Positions 36,867 to 45,315 of a stretch of DNA of 64,000 nt are shown here, one piece after another. Where the stretch lies: positions 7,651,501 through 7,715,500 of the forward strand of contig NZ_CP108352.1 in assembly GCF_036237275.1 (NCBI RefSeq). The letters run 5' to 3'. Within the stretch, counting starts at the first letter, position 1. Every line of letters begins with the position of its first letter. The notes below the pieces were generated by a model. That model saw only the letters and a list, made by a program, of their open reading frames with translations, did not search any database and was not told the origin of the DNA. The position numbers were made by a program, and so were the translations under genes. This DNA comes from Streptomyces sp. NBC_01353 (GTDB taxonomy: Bacteria > Actinomycetota > Actinomycetes > Streptomycetales > Streptomycetaceae).

Positions 36867-38156
36867 TCAGACGCCCTCGTCGCCGCGCCGGGTCGAGCGG
36901 CGGCGCCACAGCCAGACGGAGATCGCGGCGCCGAGCGACGCCCCCACCAAGGCCATGGGCAGCCCTGCCCAGGGACGGGACGGCACGGCCTCGCGGGAGA
37001 CGGTCCTGCCCGGCGCGGCGAGCGCGGCCACGTCCGCCGCCCCCACCGCCGGAGCGGTTCCCGAGTGCGGACCGGCCTGACCCGGCTTCGGCGACGACTC
37101 GCGCGACGAACGGCCCTTCGTCGCCTTCACCTCCTCCACCGTCCGCTTCGGCTTCTCCTTCGCCTTGTCCCGAACCGGTGCGAGGGAACCCACCGGCTGC
37201 ACCCGGCCCGCCGCGTCGAAGCCCCAGTCGAGGAGCGTGCGCGCCTCCTCGTACACCGCGAGTCCGCCACCCGACTGCGGGTTCATCACCGACACCACCA
37301 GCGTCCGCGAGCCCCGCCGCGCCGCCGCGATCAGTGTGTTCCCGGCGCTGCTCGTGTAGCCGTTCTTGACCCCGATGAGCCCCGGATAGCGCTTCACGCC
37401 GTCCTCCCCGGTCAGCAACCTGTTGGTGTTGCGGATGCCGTACGACCAGTTCCCGGACGGGAAGTCGGCGTACCGCGTGGAGGCGTACCGGACGAACGAT
37501 GGATCCTGCAGCCCGGCCCGGCCGAAGACCGCCAGGTCGTAGGCCGACGACACCTGACCCGGCGCGTCGTACCCGTCGGGCGACACCACCCGGGTGTCCC
37601 GCGCCCCCAGAGCACGGGCCTTCTCCTGCATCTGACGGGCCATGGACTTCCAGCCGCCGTTCATCGCCGCGAGCACCCGGACCGCGTCGTTGCCCGAGTT
37701 GAGGAAGACCCCGTTCCACAGATCCGACACCTTGTACGTGTAGCCGGCCTGTACACCGACCATGCTGCTGCCCTCGCCGATGCCCGACAGCTCCGACTCG
37801 GTGACGGTGTGCCGCTGCTTCTGGTCGACATGAGGGAGCGCGGTCACGGCGAACAGTGCCTTGAGCGTGCTGGCCGGCGGCAGTCGTCGATGGGCGTTGC
37901 GCGCCGCCAGGACCTCGCCGGTCGAGGCGTCCGCCACGACCCACGACAGCGCGGAGACGGAGGACGGTCTGTCAGGCGCTCCGGGCAGCGGCTGGAGCTG
38001 GGTTCCCGAGCGGTAGAGCCGGGCGGGATCGATGAAACGGGCGGCGGGAGGTGTGGGTTCGGTGACGGACGATGCCGTGGCCGCCGGGACGGGCAGCACG
38101 AGCAGCAGCGCCGCGGTACCGGCGGCAACGTGACGGACAGCTGACGTGACGATCAT
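36867..38156 (-). CDS. D-alanyl-D-alanine carboxypeptidase (PBP5/DacA type), membrane-anchored
   Basis: 429 residues. A signal peptide (VRHVAAGTAALLLVLPVPAATA) is followed by the S11 peptidase domain with SxxK as PPASTLKALF (about residue 93), SxN as FLNSGNDAVR (about 153), and KNG rather than KTG in IGVKNGYTSSAGNTLIA (about 265). A Pro/Lys-rich linker leads to a C-terminal membrane helix (AGLPMALVGASLGAAISVWLW) and a basic tail, a tail-anchored arrangement. Such enzymes trim the terminal D-Ala of peptidoglycan stem peptides. It is divergent from the TrkA-type gene. Confidence 0.92.
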   Translation of the reverse strand: MIVTSAVRHVAAGTAALLLVLPVPAATASSVTEPTPPAARFIDPARLYRSGTQLQPLPGAPDRPSSVSALSWVVADASTGEVLAARNAHRRLPPASTLKALFAVTALPHVDQKQRHTVTESELSGIGEGSSMVGVQAGYTYKVSDLWNGVFLNSGNDAVRVLAAMNGGWKSMARQMQEKARALGARDTRVVSPDGYDAPGQVSSAYDLAVFGRAGLQDPSFVRYASTRYADFPSGNWSYGIRNTNRLLTGEDGVKRYPGLIGVKNGYTSSAGNTLIAAARRGSRTLVVSVMNPQSGGGLAVYEEARTLLDWGFDAAGRVQPVGSLAPVRDKAKEKPKRTVEEVKATKGRSSRESSPKPGQAGPHSGTAPAVGAADVAALAAPGRTVSREAVPSRPWAGLPMALVGASLGAAISVWLWRRRSTRRGDEGV

Positions 38157-38339
38157 TCAGCCACCGTAGGAAGCCTTGGCGGCGCTCGCAGATCGTAGTG
38201 CTCCGACCGGCGTACGGCGAGTGGCGGACGGGCGATCGTCGACCCTGACGCGCCCCGGACCCCGGCGGCTCGGCCGACCTGCGCGCAGCGACCCGCGACC
38301 GGCGGTCGGGCTGTCGATGTGGCAGGGCATCCTGGTGAC

Positions 38340-40355
38340 GTGTCCTCACTTCCGTACCAGAGCCCGCCCGTTCCGCCGGACCCCGTGGAGCGTCCGCCCG
38401 CGGCACCGTCCACCGCCGACCCGCAGGGCGTGCCGTTCGGCGCACCGGTGTTCCGTGGCGAGCGGCCGCCGCGGCCCGCCCCGGTCGGCCACATGATCGT
38501 GTGCGGGGACGACGTCCTCGCCCACCGGATCGCGGGCGAGCTCAACGACGTCTACGGGGAGCGGGTCACCCTTCTCGTACCGGCGAGGACCGACACCCGG
38601 CCGCAGCCCGTGGGCCGCCCGGGGCGGGCTTCCGCGCTCTTCGGGCGGGTGACGGCGGCCGTGACCCGTACCACCGTCGGGGAACAGCGGGGCGTGCCCG
38701 CCGGCCGGGCCGTACGCGTCGTGGAGACCGCCGAGGTCGACGACGCGGTGCTCCTCGAAGCGGGGGCGGAGCAGGCCGCCGCCCTCGCCCTCGTCCATGA
38801 CGACGACGAGACGAACATCCGGGCCGCGCTCGCCGCGCGCCGCCTCAACCCACGGCTGCGCCTGGTCATCAGGCTCTACAACCGCAAGCTCGGCCAGCAC
38901 CTGGAGACGCTTCTCGACCAGGCCGCCGCCGTCGCCGAGCCCTGCCTCGACCCCAAGCTCCTCGACGCCTCGACGACCGTCCTGTCCGACGCGGACACCG
39001 CCGCCCCCGCCCTCGCGGCCACCGCCGTCGCCGGCACGAGCAAGGTGGTGCAGGCCGGTGGTCTGCTGCTGCACGCCGTCGAGCGGACCCCGCCCGCCCG
39101 CGGCGAGGTCGCCGACCCCGGCCTGTGCACGCTCGCCCTGCTGTCGGCGACCACCAACGACCCGGCCGGTTGCGAGGGCTCGGAGCGCAGCGGCGACCAG
39201 GGCCCGCTGCTGCTGCCCGACGACCGGGCGGTCGCGGCGGCTCCCGGGCGGGGCACGGTCGCCCTGGAAGCGATCACGTACGCCGGCCCGACGCTGCCCT
39301 CGAACAGGTTCGGCACCTCCGCCCTGCCCGTCGGCTCGCTCTTCTCCCGCCGCCTGCGCTGGTCGCTCGCGGGGGTGGCAGCGGCCGTCGGCGCGATCGC
39401 CCTCGCCACCTGGCTCACCACCGGAGACCACCCCCTGCATGCCGCGTACCTGACGCTCCTCGACCTCTTCGCCATCGGCGATCCTGCCGTCGAGGACGCG
39501 ACCAGCCGTCAGGTGCTGCAGATCCTCGCCGGCTTCGTCGGCCTCCTCCTGATGCCGGTCCTGATCGCGGGAATCCTGGAGGCCCTCGGCACCTTCAAGT
39601 CGGCGACCTCGCTGCGCCGCCCGCCGCGCGGGCTGTCCGGGCATGTGGTCCTCCTCGGCCTCGGCAAGGTCGGCACGCGCGTCCTCGCGCGACTGCGGAG
39701 GCTGAACATCCCCGTGGTCTGCGTCGAGTCCGACCCGGAGGCGCGCGGAATCGCGCTGGCGCGCCGGCTGCGCGTGCCCACGGTGATCGGGGATGTCACC
39801 GACGAGGGTGTCCTGGAGGCCGCCCGCGTCCACCGGGCGCACGCCCTGCTCGCCCTGACCAGCGTCGACATCACCAACCTGGAGGCGGCGCTGTCCGCCC
39901 GCTCCGTCAAGGCCGACCTCCGGGTCGCCCTGCGGCTGTACGACGACGACTTCGCCACGGCCGTGTACCGCACCCTGCGCGTGGCCCACCCCGACGCCCT
40001 CACCCGCAGCCGCAGCGTCTCCCACCTGGCCGCGCCCGCCTTCGCCGGCGCCATGATGGGCCGCCAGATCCTGGGCGCCATCCCGGTGGAGCGCCGCGTT
40101 CTGCTGTTCGCGGCGGTGGAGGCCGCGGGCAACCCCCTGCTGGAGGGCCGCACGGTGGCGGAGGCATTCCGCCCGGGGGCATGGCGGGTGATCGCCCTGG
40201 CGACGGGTTCGGCGCCCTTGGGGCGCCACGGAGCGGGCCTGGTCTGGCAACTGGAGCCGGACCGAGTCCTGGCCGCGGGGGACCGGCTGGTCCTGGCGGC
40301 CACGCGCCGAGGGCTGGCGGAGCTGCTGGGGCGTCAGCCACGGGGGGCTATGTGA
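38340..40355 (+). CDS. TrkA-N / two-TM pore-like / TrkA-N protein
   Basis: About 671 residues from the GTG at 38340; an in-frame GTG at 38319 is the alternative, and neither has a strong Shine-Dalgarno. A degenerate first Rossmann/RCK domain (GHMIVCGDDVLAHRIAGELN, about residues 50-250) is followed by two membrane helices (WSLAGVAAAVGAIALATWL and ILAGFVGLLLMPVLIAGILE) flanking LTLLDLFAIGDP, a pore-loop-like segment lacking the TVGYGD potassium filter. A canonical TrkA-N follows (GHVVLLGLGKVGTRVLARLR, VVCVESDPEARGIALARRL, VIGDVTDEGVLEAARV) and a C-terminal RCK-like domain. Likely a nucleotide-regulated ion channel or transporter; the ion is unknown. Its 3' end overlaps the convergent MFS gene by 8 nt. 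Confidence 0.82.
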   Translation: MSSLPYQSPPVPPDPVERPPAAPSTADPQGVPFGAPVFRGERPPRPAPVGHMIVCGDDVLAHRIAGELNDVYGERVTLLVPARTDTRPQPVGRPGRASALFGRVTAAVTRTTVGEQRGVPAGRAVRVVETAEVDDAVLLEAGAEQAAALALVHDDDETNIRAALAARRLNPRLRLVIRLYNRKLGQHLETLLDQAAAVAEPCLDPKLLDASTTVLSDADTAAPALAATAVAGTSKVVQAGGLLLHAVERTPPARGEVADPGLCTLALLSATTNDPAGCEGSERSGDQGPLLLPDDRAVAAAPGRGTVALEAITYAGPTLPSNRFGTSALPVGSLFSRRLRWSLAGVAAAVGAIALATWLTTGDHPLHAAYLTLLDLFAIGDPAVEDATSRQVLQILAGFVGLLLMPVLIAGILEALGTFKSATSLRRPPRGLSGHVVLLGLGKVGTRVLARLRRLNIPVVCVESDPEARGIALARRLRVPTVIGDVTDEGVLEAARVHRAHALLALTSVDITNLEAALSARSVKADLRVALRLYDDDFATAVYRTLRVAHPDALTRSRSVSHLAAPAFAGAMMGRQILGAIPVERRVLLFAAVEAAGNPLLEGRTVAEAFRPGAWRVIALATGSAPLGRHGAGLVWQLEPDRVLAAGDRLVLAATRRGLAELLGRQPRGAM

Positions 40356-41775
40356 CATCTGGTTTCGGGGCCGGGACCCGGCGGAGCAGGTGGTGGAGTG
40401 CGGCGGCGAACTGCAGGGTGGCGGCAGCCAGCAGAAGGGCGGCCGCGGGCTGCGTGCCGGCGGCGAGCCCGGTCAGCGCGGCGCCGCACGCCGCCGCCGA
40501 GATCTTGAGACCGGCCCCGAGGGTGAATACCTGGGTCCGTACGTCGGCGGGGGCGTGATCCGCCCTGATCCGTAATGTCGCCGTCAGCAGCGGACCGTCG
40601 CACAGCCCGGCCGCACCGAACAGGGCCGCGCAGAGCCACGGCGAGGAGACGAGGGCGGCCGCGCCCAGGGCCGCGCCGGTGCCCAGGAGCGTGACGCCGA
40701 CCAGCCGCCCGGCCGGCACGCGCGGCCACACCCGGTCCACGGCGAGCGATCCGACGAGGGCGCCGACGGCGAACGCGGTCATCAACAGCCCACCGTCACC
40801 GGGCCGACCACGCTCGGAGGCGAGCAGCACGGCCGTGGTGGTGAGCCCACCGAGGCCGAGGAACCCGAGGCAGGTGGCGGCGGTGACGGCCCGGAGTTCC
40901 CGCACACCCCAAACGGCCACGAGCCCGGCGACGAGGTCACCACGCAACGACCGCCGAGGGACGTCGGCCTTCTCGCGAGGATTGGTGCGCGGCTCCGGCA
41001 TGGCGGCAGGGGCGCCGGTCGACCGGCGGAAGCCCGCTCCCGGCCCCGGCGCCGGCGGCGACCCCGCTCCCGGTCTCGAGGTCAGCCCCGGCGGCGACCC
41101 CGCTCCCGGTCTCGACGTCAGCCCCGGCGGCGACCCCGCCGCCGCTCCCGACGCCCGCCCGGGCCGCGATGCTGTCCGCCCCCCACTCAAAGGCTCCCCG
41201 TCCGGCCGTGACCCGCGCCGTCCGGACAGCAGGACCGTGGCCGGTAGGGTCGCGAGCGCTGCCGAGGCGGCGAGTACGGTCACGGCGGCGGCCGGACCGG
41301 CGAGCGCCGCGACCACTCCGGCCAGGGCCGGGCCCGCGACCGCGGCGGCGTTGTAGGCCGCGGCGTCCCAGGCGTACGCGCGGTCCCGGGCCGGGCCCTC
41401 GGTGACGAGCGAGGCGACAAGGCCGGACAGGCCGCCCGAGACCACCGGGCCGCAACTCCCGCCCAGGGCCGCGACTATGAGCGTGACGGCGACCGGCGCG
41501 CGACCCGTCACGTACGCCAGGCACGCGACGGCGGCCGCGAAGCCGGCCAGCGCGCCGCCGTAGAACAGGGCCGGTCTGCGCACCCGTTCGGCCAGCGCCC
41601 CGGTCACCGGGGCGGCGGCGATGTGCGGAGCCATCCACGCGGTGAGCACCAGGGCGCCCAGCGTCGCGTCGCCGGTCCGGGCCAGCGCCAGCAGCACCAA
41701 GGCAACCGGGAAGCCCTCCTCTGCCAGCCGGGCCAAGAACGCCGTCCCCAGACAGAGCCGCACCGCTCTCCCCAT
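40348..41775 (-). CDS. MFS transporter, putative exporter
   Basis: 475 residues from the ATG at 41775 (GTG at 41784 would leave its Shine-Dalgarno too close). Two bundles of six helices are separated by an unusually long, Pro/Gly/Arg-rich central loop (about residues 185-275) carrying a 12-residue tandem repeat, GSPPGLTSRPGA. The first bundle shows FLARLAEEGFPVALVLLALA and APVTGALAERVRRPALFYGG, the family's loop 2-3 region. It probably exports a small molecule. It shares a 53-nt divergent promoter region holding a perfect palindrome with the CGNR regulator, so it is a likely target of that regulator. Confidence 0.85.
   Translation of the reverse strand: MGRAVRLCLGTAFLARLAEEGFPVALVLLALARTGDATLGALVLTAWMAPHIAAAPVTGALAERVRRPALFYGGALAGFAAAVACLAYVTGRAPVAVTLIVAALGGSCGPVVSGGLSGLVASLVTEGPARDRAYAWDAAAYNAAAVAGPALAGVVAALAGPAAAVTVLAASAALATLPATVLLSGRRGSRPDGEPLSGGRTASRPGRASGAAAGSPPGLTSRPGAGSPPGLTSRPGAGSPPAPGPGAGFRRSTGAPAAMPEPRTNPREKADVPRRSLRGDLVAGLVAVWGVRELRAVTAATCLGFLGLGGLTTTAVLLASERGRPGDGGLLMTAFAVGALVGSLAVDRVWPRVPAGRLVGVTLLGTGAALGAAALVSSPWLCAALFGAAGLCDGPLLTATLRIRADHAPADVRTQVFTLGAGLKISAAACGAALTGLAAGTQPAAALLLAAATLQFAAALHHLLRRVPAPKPDVT
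41054..41139. repeat. 36-bp tandem repeat inside the MFS gene
   Basis: Units at 41054-41089 and 41090-41125 differ at one base (GAGGTC versus GACGTC), and a partial third copy continues to 41139. The unit length is a multiple of three, so expansion or contraction only changes the cytoplasmic loop length (12 residues per unit). Confidence 0.85.
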
Positions 41776-41790
41776 GACCCCCACCCCTCG

Positions 41791-41820
41791 TGTAACGTCT
41801 TGTAACTACAAGACGTTACA
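41791..41820. promoter_or_regulatory. Perfect 30-bp palindrome in a divergent promoter
   Basis: Arms TGTAACGTCTTGTA (41791-41804) and TACAAGACGTTACA (41807-41820) are exact complements around AC. The site fills most of the 53-nt gap between the MFS start and the CGNR-protein start. The composition (AT-rich within a high-GC genome) and perfect symmetry mark it as an operator that probably controls both genes. TGTAAC occurs twice within it. Confidence 0.85.
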
Positions 41821-41831
41821 CGAAAGGCGTG

Positions 41832-42389
41832 GTGGCTCCCGTGAACGATTCCGGCCACGGATTCCGGCCCGTACAACGGATGATCGACCTCGCCAACGCC
41901 GTACGCGCCACTCCCGACCTGCCTCGCGAAGCCCTCGCCGAGCTGCTTGCGCACCACGGGGAGAACGCGCGGGACCTCACCCCGACCGCGTTCTCGGTGC
42001 ACGATGCCGACGAACTGCGCGCGGCCGTCGTCCGTATCACCCGCGTCCTCACCGAGACCGATCCCGACCGCGCCGCCGAGGAGCTCAACTCCCTGCTCGC
42101 CGCGCACGCGGGGCCGCCCCGGCTCTCGCGCCACGACGGACACCCCTGGCACCTGCACGTCGACCGGGGCGACGACGCCGACTGGGCCGACTGGTTCCTC
42201 GCGGCCGGCGCCCTCGCGCTCGCCCAGATCCTCACCGAGCACGGCCGGATCACCTGGGGTGAATGCGCCTCCGCCCGGTGCGCCACGCTCTACCCGGGAA
42301 CCGGGCCCGGCAGTGCGCAGCGGTACTGCTCCGCCGCCTGCGCCTCCCGCGAGCGGGTCGCGGCCCATCGCCGCCGCGCCAAGGAGTGA
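41832..42389 (+). CDS. ABATE/CGNR zinc-finger putative regulator
   Basis: 185 residues from a GTG; 41832 was chosen because AAAGG at 41823-41827 then has a 4-nt spacing, but GTG at 41829 or 41841 are possible. The N-terminal part (RMIDLANAVRATPDLPREAL...) resembles the ABATE domain. The C-terminal part is a CGNR-type zinc finger with cysteines in GECASARCATLYPGTG and RYCSAACASRERVAAHRRR; the usual CGNR tetrapeptide is replaced by CASA/CSAA. These proteins are presumed stress-induced transcription regulators. The perfect palindrome immediately upstream and the divergent MFS gene suggest autoregulation and control of efflux. Confidence 0.85.
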   Translation: MAPVNDSGHGFRPVQRMIDLANAVRATPDLPREALAELLAHHGENARDLTPTAFSVHDADELRAAVVRITRVLTETDPDRAAEELNSLLAAHAGPPRLSRHDGHPWHLHVDRGDDADWADWFLAAGALALAQILTEHGRITWGECASARCATLYPGTGPGSAQRYCSAACASRERVAAHRRRAKE

Positions 42390-42477
42390 CCAACTCGGCA
42401 CGCCTCGAGACGGGTTGACCATAGGATCTGACCGCTCGCGAGCCGCATCGATCCGCCTTCGCCGTCAGGAGTGCCCG

Positions 42478-43701
42478 TTGAACGCCTCGCCGTACCGCCT
42501 CGACCCCGCCGGCGGCTGCCCTCACGCGGCCAACGCCCGGCTGCTCTCCCAGGGCTCCGTGACCCCCGTAGTCCTGCCCGGAGAGGTCGAGGGCATGGCC
42601 GTACTCGGCCACGACGCCCTGCGCGACTTCCTCGCGCACCCGGAAGTCGCCAAGAGCGCCCACCACTTCACCGCGCTCACCGAGGGCCGCATACCCGACG
42701 GCTGGCCGCTGCGGACCTTCGCCACCGTTCAGGGCATGACCACCGCCGACGATGCCGACCACCGCCGACTGCGCTCCCTGGTCAGCAAGGCGTTCACCGC
42801 CCGCCGCGTCGAGCAACTGCGGCCCCGGGTCGAGTCGGTCACCGCCGGACTCCTCGACCGGCTCACCGAGGCCGCCGACGCTGGCGACGGCATCGCCGAC
42901 CTGCGTCGTCACTTCGCCCTGCCGCTGCCCCTCGGCGTCATCTGCGAACTGCTCGGCGTGGACGAGGAGTATCAGGACCGGCTGCACCATCTCTCCAGCC
43001 AGGTCGTCGCCACCGACATCGGCCCCGCACAGGCCATGGCCGCGAACAGGGAACTCCTGGAGGTCCTCACCGCCATCGCCGCCGACCGCGCCAACCGGCC
43101 CGGCGACGACCTCACCACCGCGCTGATCGCCGCCCGCGACGAAGGCGGCGACCGGCTCAGCCAGCCCGAACTCATCGGCACCCTGGTTCTGTTGATCATC
43201 GCCGGCCACGAGACCACGCTGAACCTTGTCACCAACGCCGTCCGCGCGCTGTGCACGCACCGCGACCAACTGGCCCACGTCACCGAGGGGCGTGCCGACT
43301 GGTCCGACGTGGTCGAGGAGACCCTGCGCTGGGACAGCCCGGTCAGCTACTTCCCTTTCCGTTACCCCACCCGCGACCTGACCGTCGACGGCACGCTGAT
43401 CCCGAAGGGCACCCCGGTCCTCGCGGCCTACTCGGCGGCCGGCCGCGACACCAAGGCCCACGGCCCGGACGCCGCCCACTTCGACATCACCCGCGTCCCC
43501 GCCGCCAAGCACCTCTCCTTGGGCCACGGCCCCCACTACTGCCTGGGAGCCCCGCTCGCCCGCATGGAGGCGTCGATCGCCCTGGAGGCGCTGTTCACCC
43601 GATTCCCCGACCTCGACCTCGCCGTCCCCGAGCCGGATCTGATCCGCCATGCGAGCTTCGTCGGCAACAGCGTCCGGTCCCTCCCGGTACGCCTCGGGTA
43701 A
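42478..43701 (+). CDS. Cytochrome P450
   Basis: 407 residues from a TTG start at 42478, supported by AGGAG 7 nt upstream. Key motifs: I-helix LIIAGHETTLNLVTNAVRAL (oxygen-binding AGxxT), ExxR as VVEETLRWDSPV, and the haem-binding loop LSLGHGPHYCLGAPLARMEA with the axial thiolate C355. It is a typical soluble class I bacterial P450 (CYP105/107-like in appearance) needing ferredoxin partners, none of which is adjacent. It lies 88 nt after the CGNR gene on the same strand. Substrate unknown. Confidence 0.93.
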   Translation: MNASPYRLDPAGGCPHAANARLLSQGSVTPVVLPGEVEGMAVLGHDALRDFLAHPEVAKSAHHFTALTEGRIPDGWPLRTFATVQGMTTADDADHRRLRSLVSKAFTARRVEQLRPRVESVTAGLLDRLTEAADAGDGIADLRRHFALPLPLGVICELLGVDEEYQDRLHHLSSQVVATDIGPAQAMAANRELLEVLTAIAADRANRPGDDLTTALIAARDEGGDRLSQPELIGTLVLLIIAGHETTLNLVTNAVRALCTHRDQLAHVTEGRADWSDVVEETLRWDSPVSYFPFRYPTRDLTVDGTLIPKGTPVLAAYSAAGRDTKAHGPDAAHFDITRVPAAKHLSLGHGPHYCLGAPLARMEASIALEALFTRFPDLDLAVPEPDLIRHASFVGNSVRSLPVRLG

Positions 43702-43714
43702 CCCGTCACGCCCC

Positions 43715-43960
43715 TCACCCCGCCCGGCCGCGGTCCGGCGTGGGGGAGGCGCGCAGGGCCGAGACGAGGCGCAGGAGATGCGCCTCGTTGCCCGAGAGCC
43801 CCGCTGCCCGCAAGGCCGCGTCGGCCTCGGCCATGGGGTGGGTGAGCATCGCCGCCGCGTACGGCTCCAGACGCGGATCGGTCAGCACCGCCTGGGTGGA
43901 CTCCAGCAGACGAAGGTACGCCTGAGCGGCGGCGCGCTCACGGACGGAGAACGTGGTCAT
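43715..43960 (-). CDS. Small helical hypothetical protein
   Basis: 81 residues from the ATG at 43960, with GGGAGC upstream. The sequence is Ala/Leu-rich and predicted helical (MTTFSVRERAAAQAYLRLLE, YAAAMLTHPMAEADAALRAA), with no signal peptide or known domain. It converges on the P450 gene with a 13-nt gap and reads away from the phosphatase remnant. Function unknown. Confidence 0.7.
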   Translation of the reverse strand: MTTFSVRERAAAQAYLRLLESTQAVLTDPRLEPYAAAMLTHPMAEADAALRAAGLSGNEAHLLRLVSALRASPTPDRGRAG

Positions 43961-44206
43961 GTCGGGCTCCCTCTCGACAGGTTGGACGCTTCCACCCTCT
44001 CCTACGGGTCTGACAATGAGGATGTAGGCGACACCGCTCGGGATGTCGGACACCGGCACCGGGCTCCAGGACGGCCCGGCAGGCCGCCTCCGGTGGTCAC
44101 CTTCGGTGACCTGGACGGTCGTGCCGCGGAGCGGGGCGCCCTGTGGAGGCATGGGGCACCGGCGGCTAGGGTGAAGTTGGGAGTCGGCGGAACACCCGGA
44201 GCCGTG

Positions 44207-44754
44207 ATGCGCGGACACCGTCCCGAGCCGCCCGACAATGCGCACCAACTCCTGGTCGCACTCGGGCAGCTCGTCGATCAGGCCCTGGAGCGGATCAAGT
44301 TCCAGCGGGCCAGGGTCGAGCTGGCCATGGCATTGCAGCGTCACATGCTCCCGCCGGGACTGCCGGAGGTGCCCGGGCTGCGTTTCGCCGCCAGATACAC
44401 GCCCTCGCGGGACGGGCTGGACGTGGGCGGTGACTGGTACGACGTCTTCGTGATGAGCCGCCGTTGGGCATCCTGCAGGGCGAGCGGTATCCGGTGACCC
44501 ACCGACGTCTGAGAGAGGCGGGGGTCCTGGTGCTGGTCACCGACGGCGTGGCGGAGGGGCCCACCTTTCCGATCGAGGACGGGCTGGCCGAGGTGGCGAG
44601 GCTGGTGCGCGCGGGGTTCGACGCCGACCCCGACGTGCTGGCCTCCGCCGTCGTCAAAGTGGCCGATCAGACCGGGCACCGGGATGACGCCGCAGTCCTC
44701 GTCGTGCGCTACGACGGCCCCCAGGAGCCGGTCTCACCCCAGGAGCCGGTCTGA
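44207..44754 (+). pseudogene. SpoIIE-type phosphatase with internal deletion and frameshift
   Basis: The 5' part (ATG 44207) reads VALGQLVDQALERIKFQRAR, MALQRHMLPPGLPEVPGLRF, GLDVGGDWYDVFVM, the start of a SpoIIE domain. Near 44452-44462 the frame shifts, and from PPLGILQGERYPVTHRRLRE to GHRDDAAVLVVRYDGPQEPV it is the end of the same domain. About 100 residues including the VGDVxGH metal site are missing, and the original frame stops at 44497. The catalytic core is therefore lost. It ends with a duplicated PQEPVS element. Confidence 0.82.
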
Positions 44755-44788
44755 CCACGGGGCCGTCGCCGGAGTCGCAGGGATCGCG

Positions 44789-45226
44789 ATGCGCGTGCAG
44801 ACTGCTGTCGTGCTCGAGGCGGGGGCGCTGGCGCTCGGTACGGTCTTCGTCACGCTCCTGGTCACGCGCATGACGGACTCGCCCCTGCTCTTCCTCGTCT
44901 CCCCCCTCCTGATCTGGGCGGCGTTCCGCTTCCAGCTGGCCGGCGCGGCGCCCTGCGCGCTCGTGGTCTCGACGCTGGCGATTCTGGCGGCCGCCGGCGA
45001 GAAGGGTCCGTTCGCGGGCGAGGATCTCTTCTCCAGCATGGTCACCCTCCAGGCGTTCAACGGCACGACGGCGCTGACGGCTCTCCTCCTCGCGGCCGTG
45101 ATCACCGAACGTAACAACACCCATGACGAGATCAAACGGGTGTGCCTGCGGTTCGCGGCGATGGTGGCCCAGTTGGAGCCGCGGACCGAGCCGTTCGATT
45201 CCCCGCCCGAGGATCCGCCGCGCTGA
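44789..45226 (+). pseudogene. MASE1-domain protein fragment
   Basis: 145 residues from the ATG at 44789. MTDSPLLFLVSPLLIWAAFR, QLAGAAPCALVVSTLAILAA, FSSMVTLQAFNGTTALTALL and LAAVITERNNTHDEIKRVCL match the C-terminal half of MASE1, an integral membrane sensory domain usually of about 300 residues with eight or more helices. Only about four helices remain, and no effector domain follows. It directly follows the deleted phosphatase, so it is probably part of the same decayed locus, though a short membrane protein might still be made. Confidence 0.65.
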
Positions 45227-45315
45227 CGTCCGAGCGCGTCTGTCGTCGGACACCCACCCCACCACGGAGCAGGAGCGATTCCGTAACGTGCCCGCGGCCT
45301 CAATAGGGTGACCCC

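Noticed and set aside
38319-38339. Earlier GTG start for the TrkA-type gene
   Set aside because: No better ribosome site than the GTG at 38340; left as an alternative in the gene entry.
41054-41139. CRISPR-like direct repeats
   Set aside because: Contiguous in-frame coding repeats without unique spacers; no cas genes in the window.
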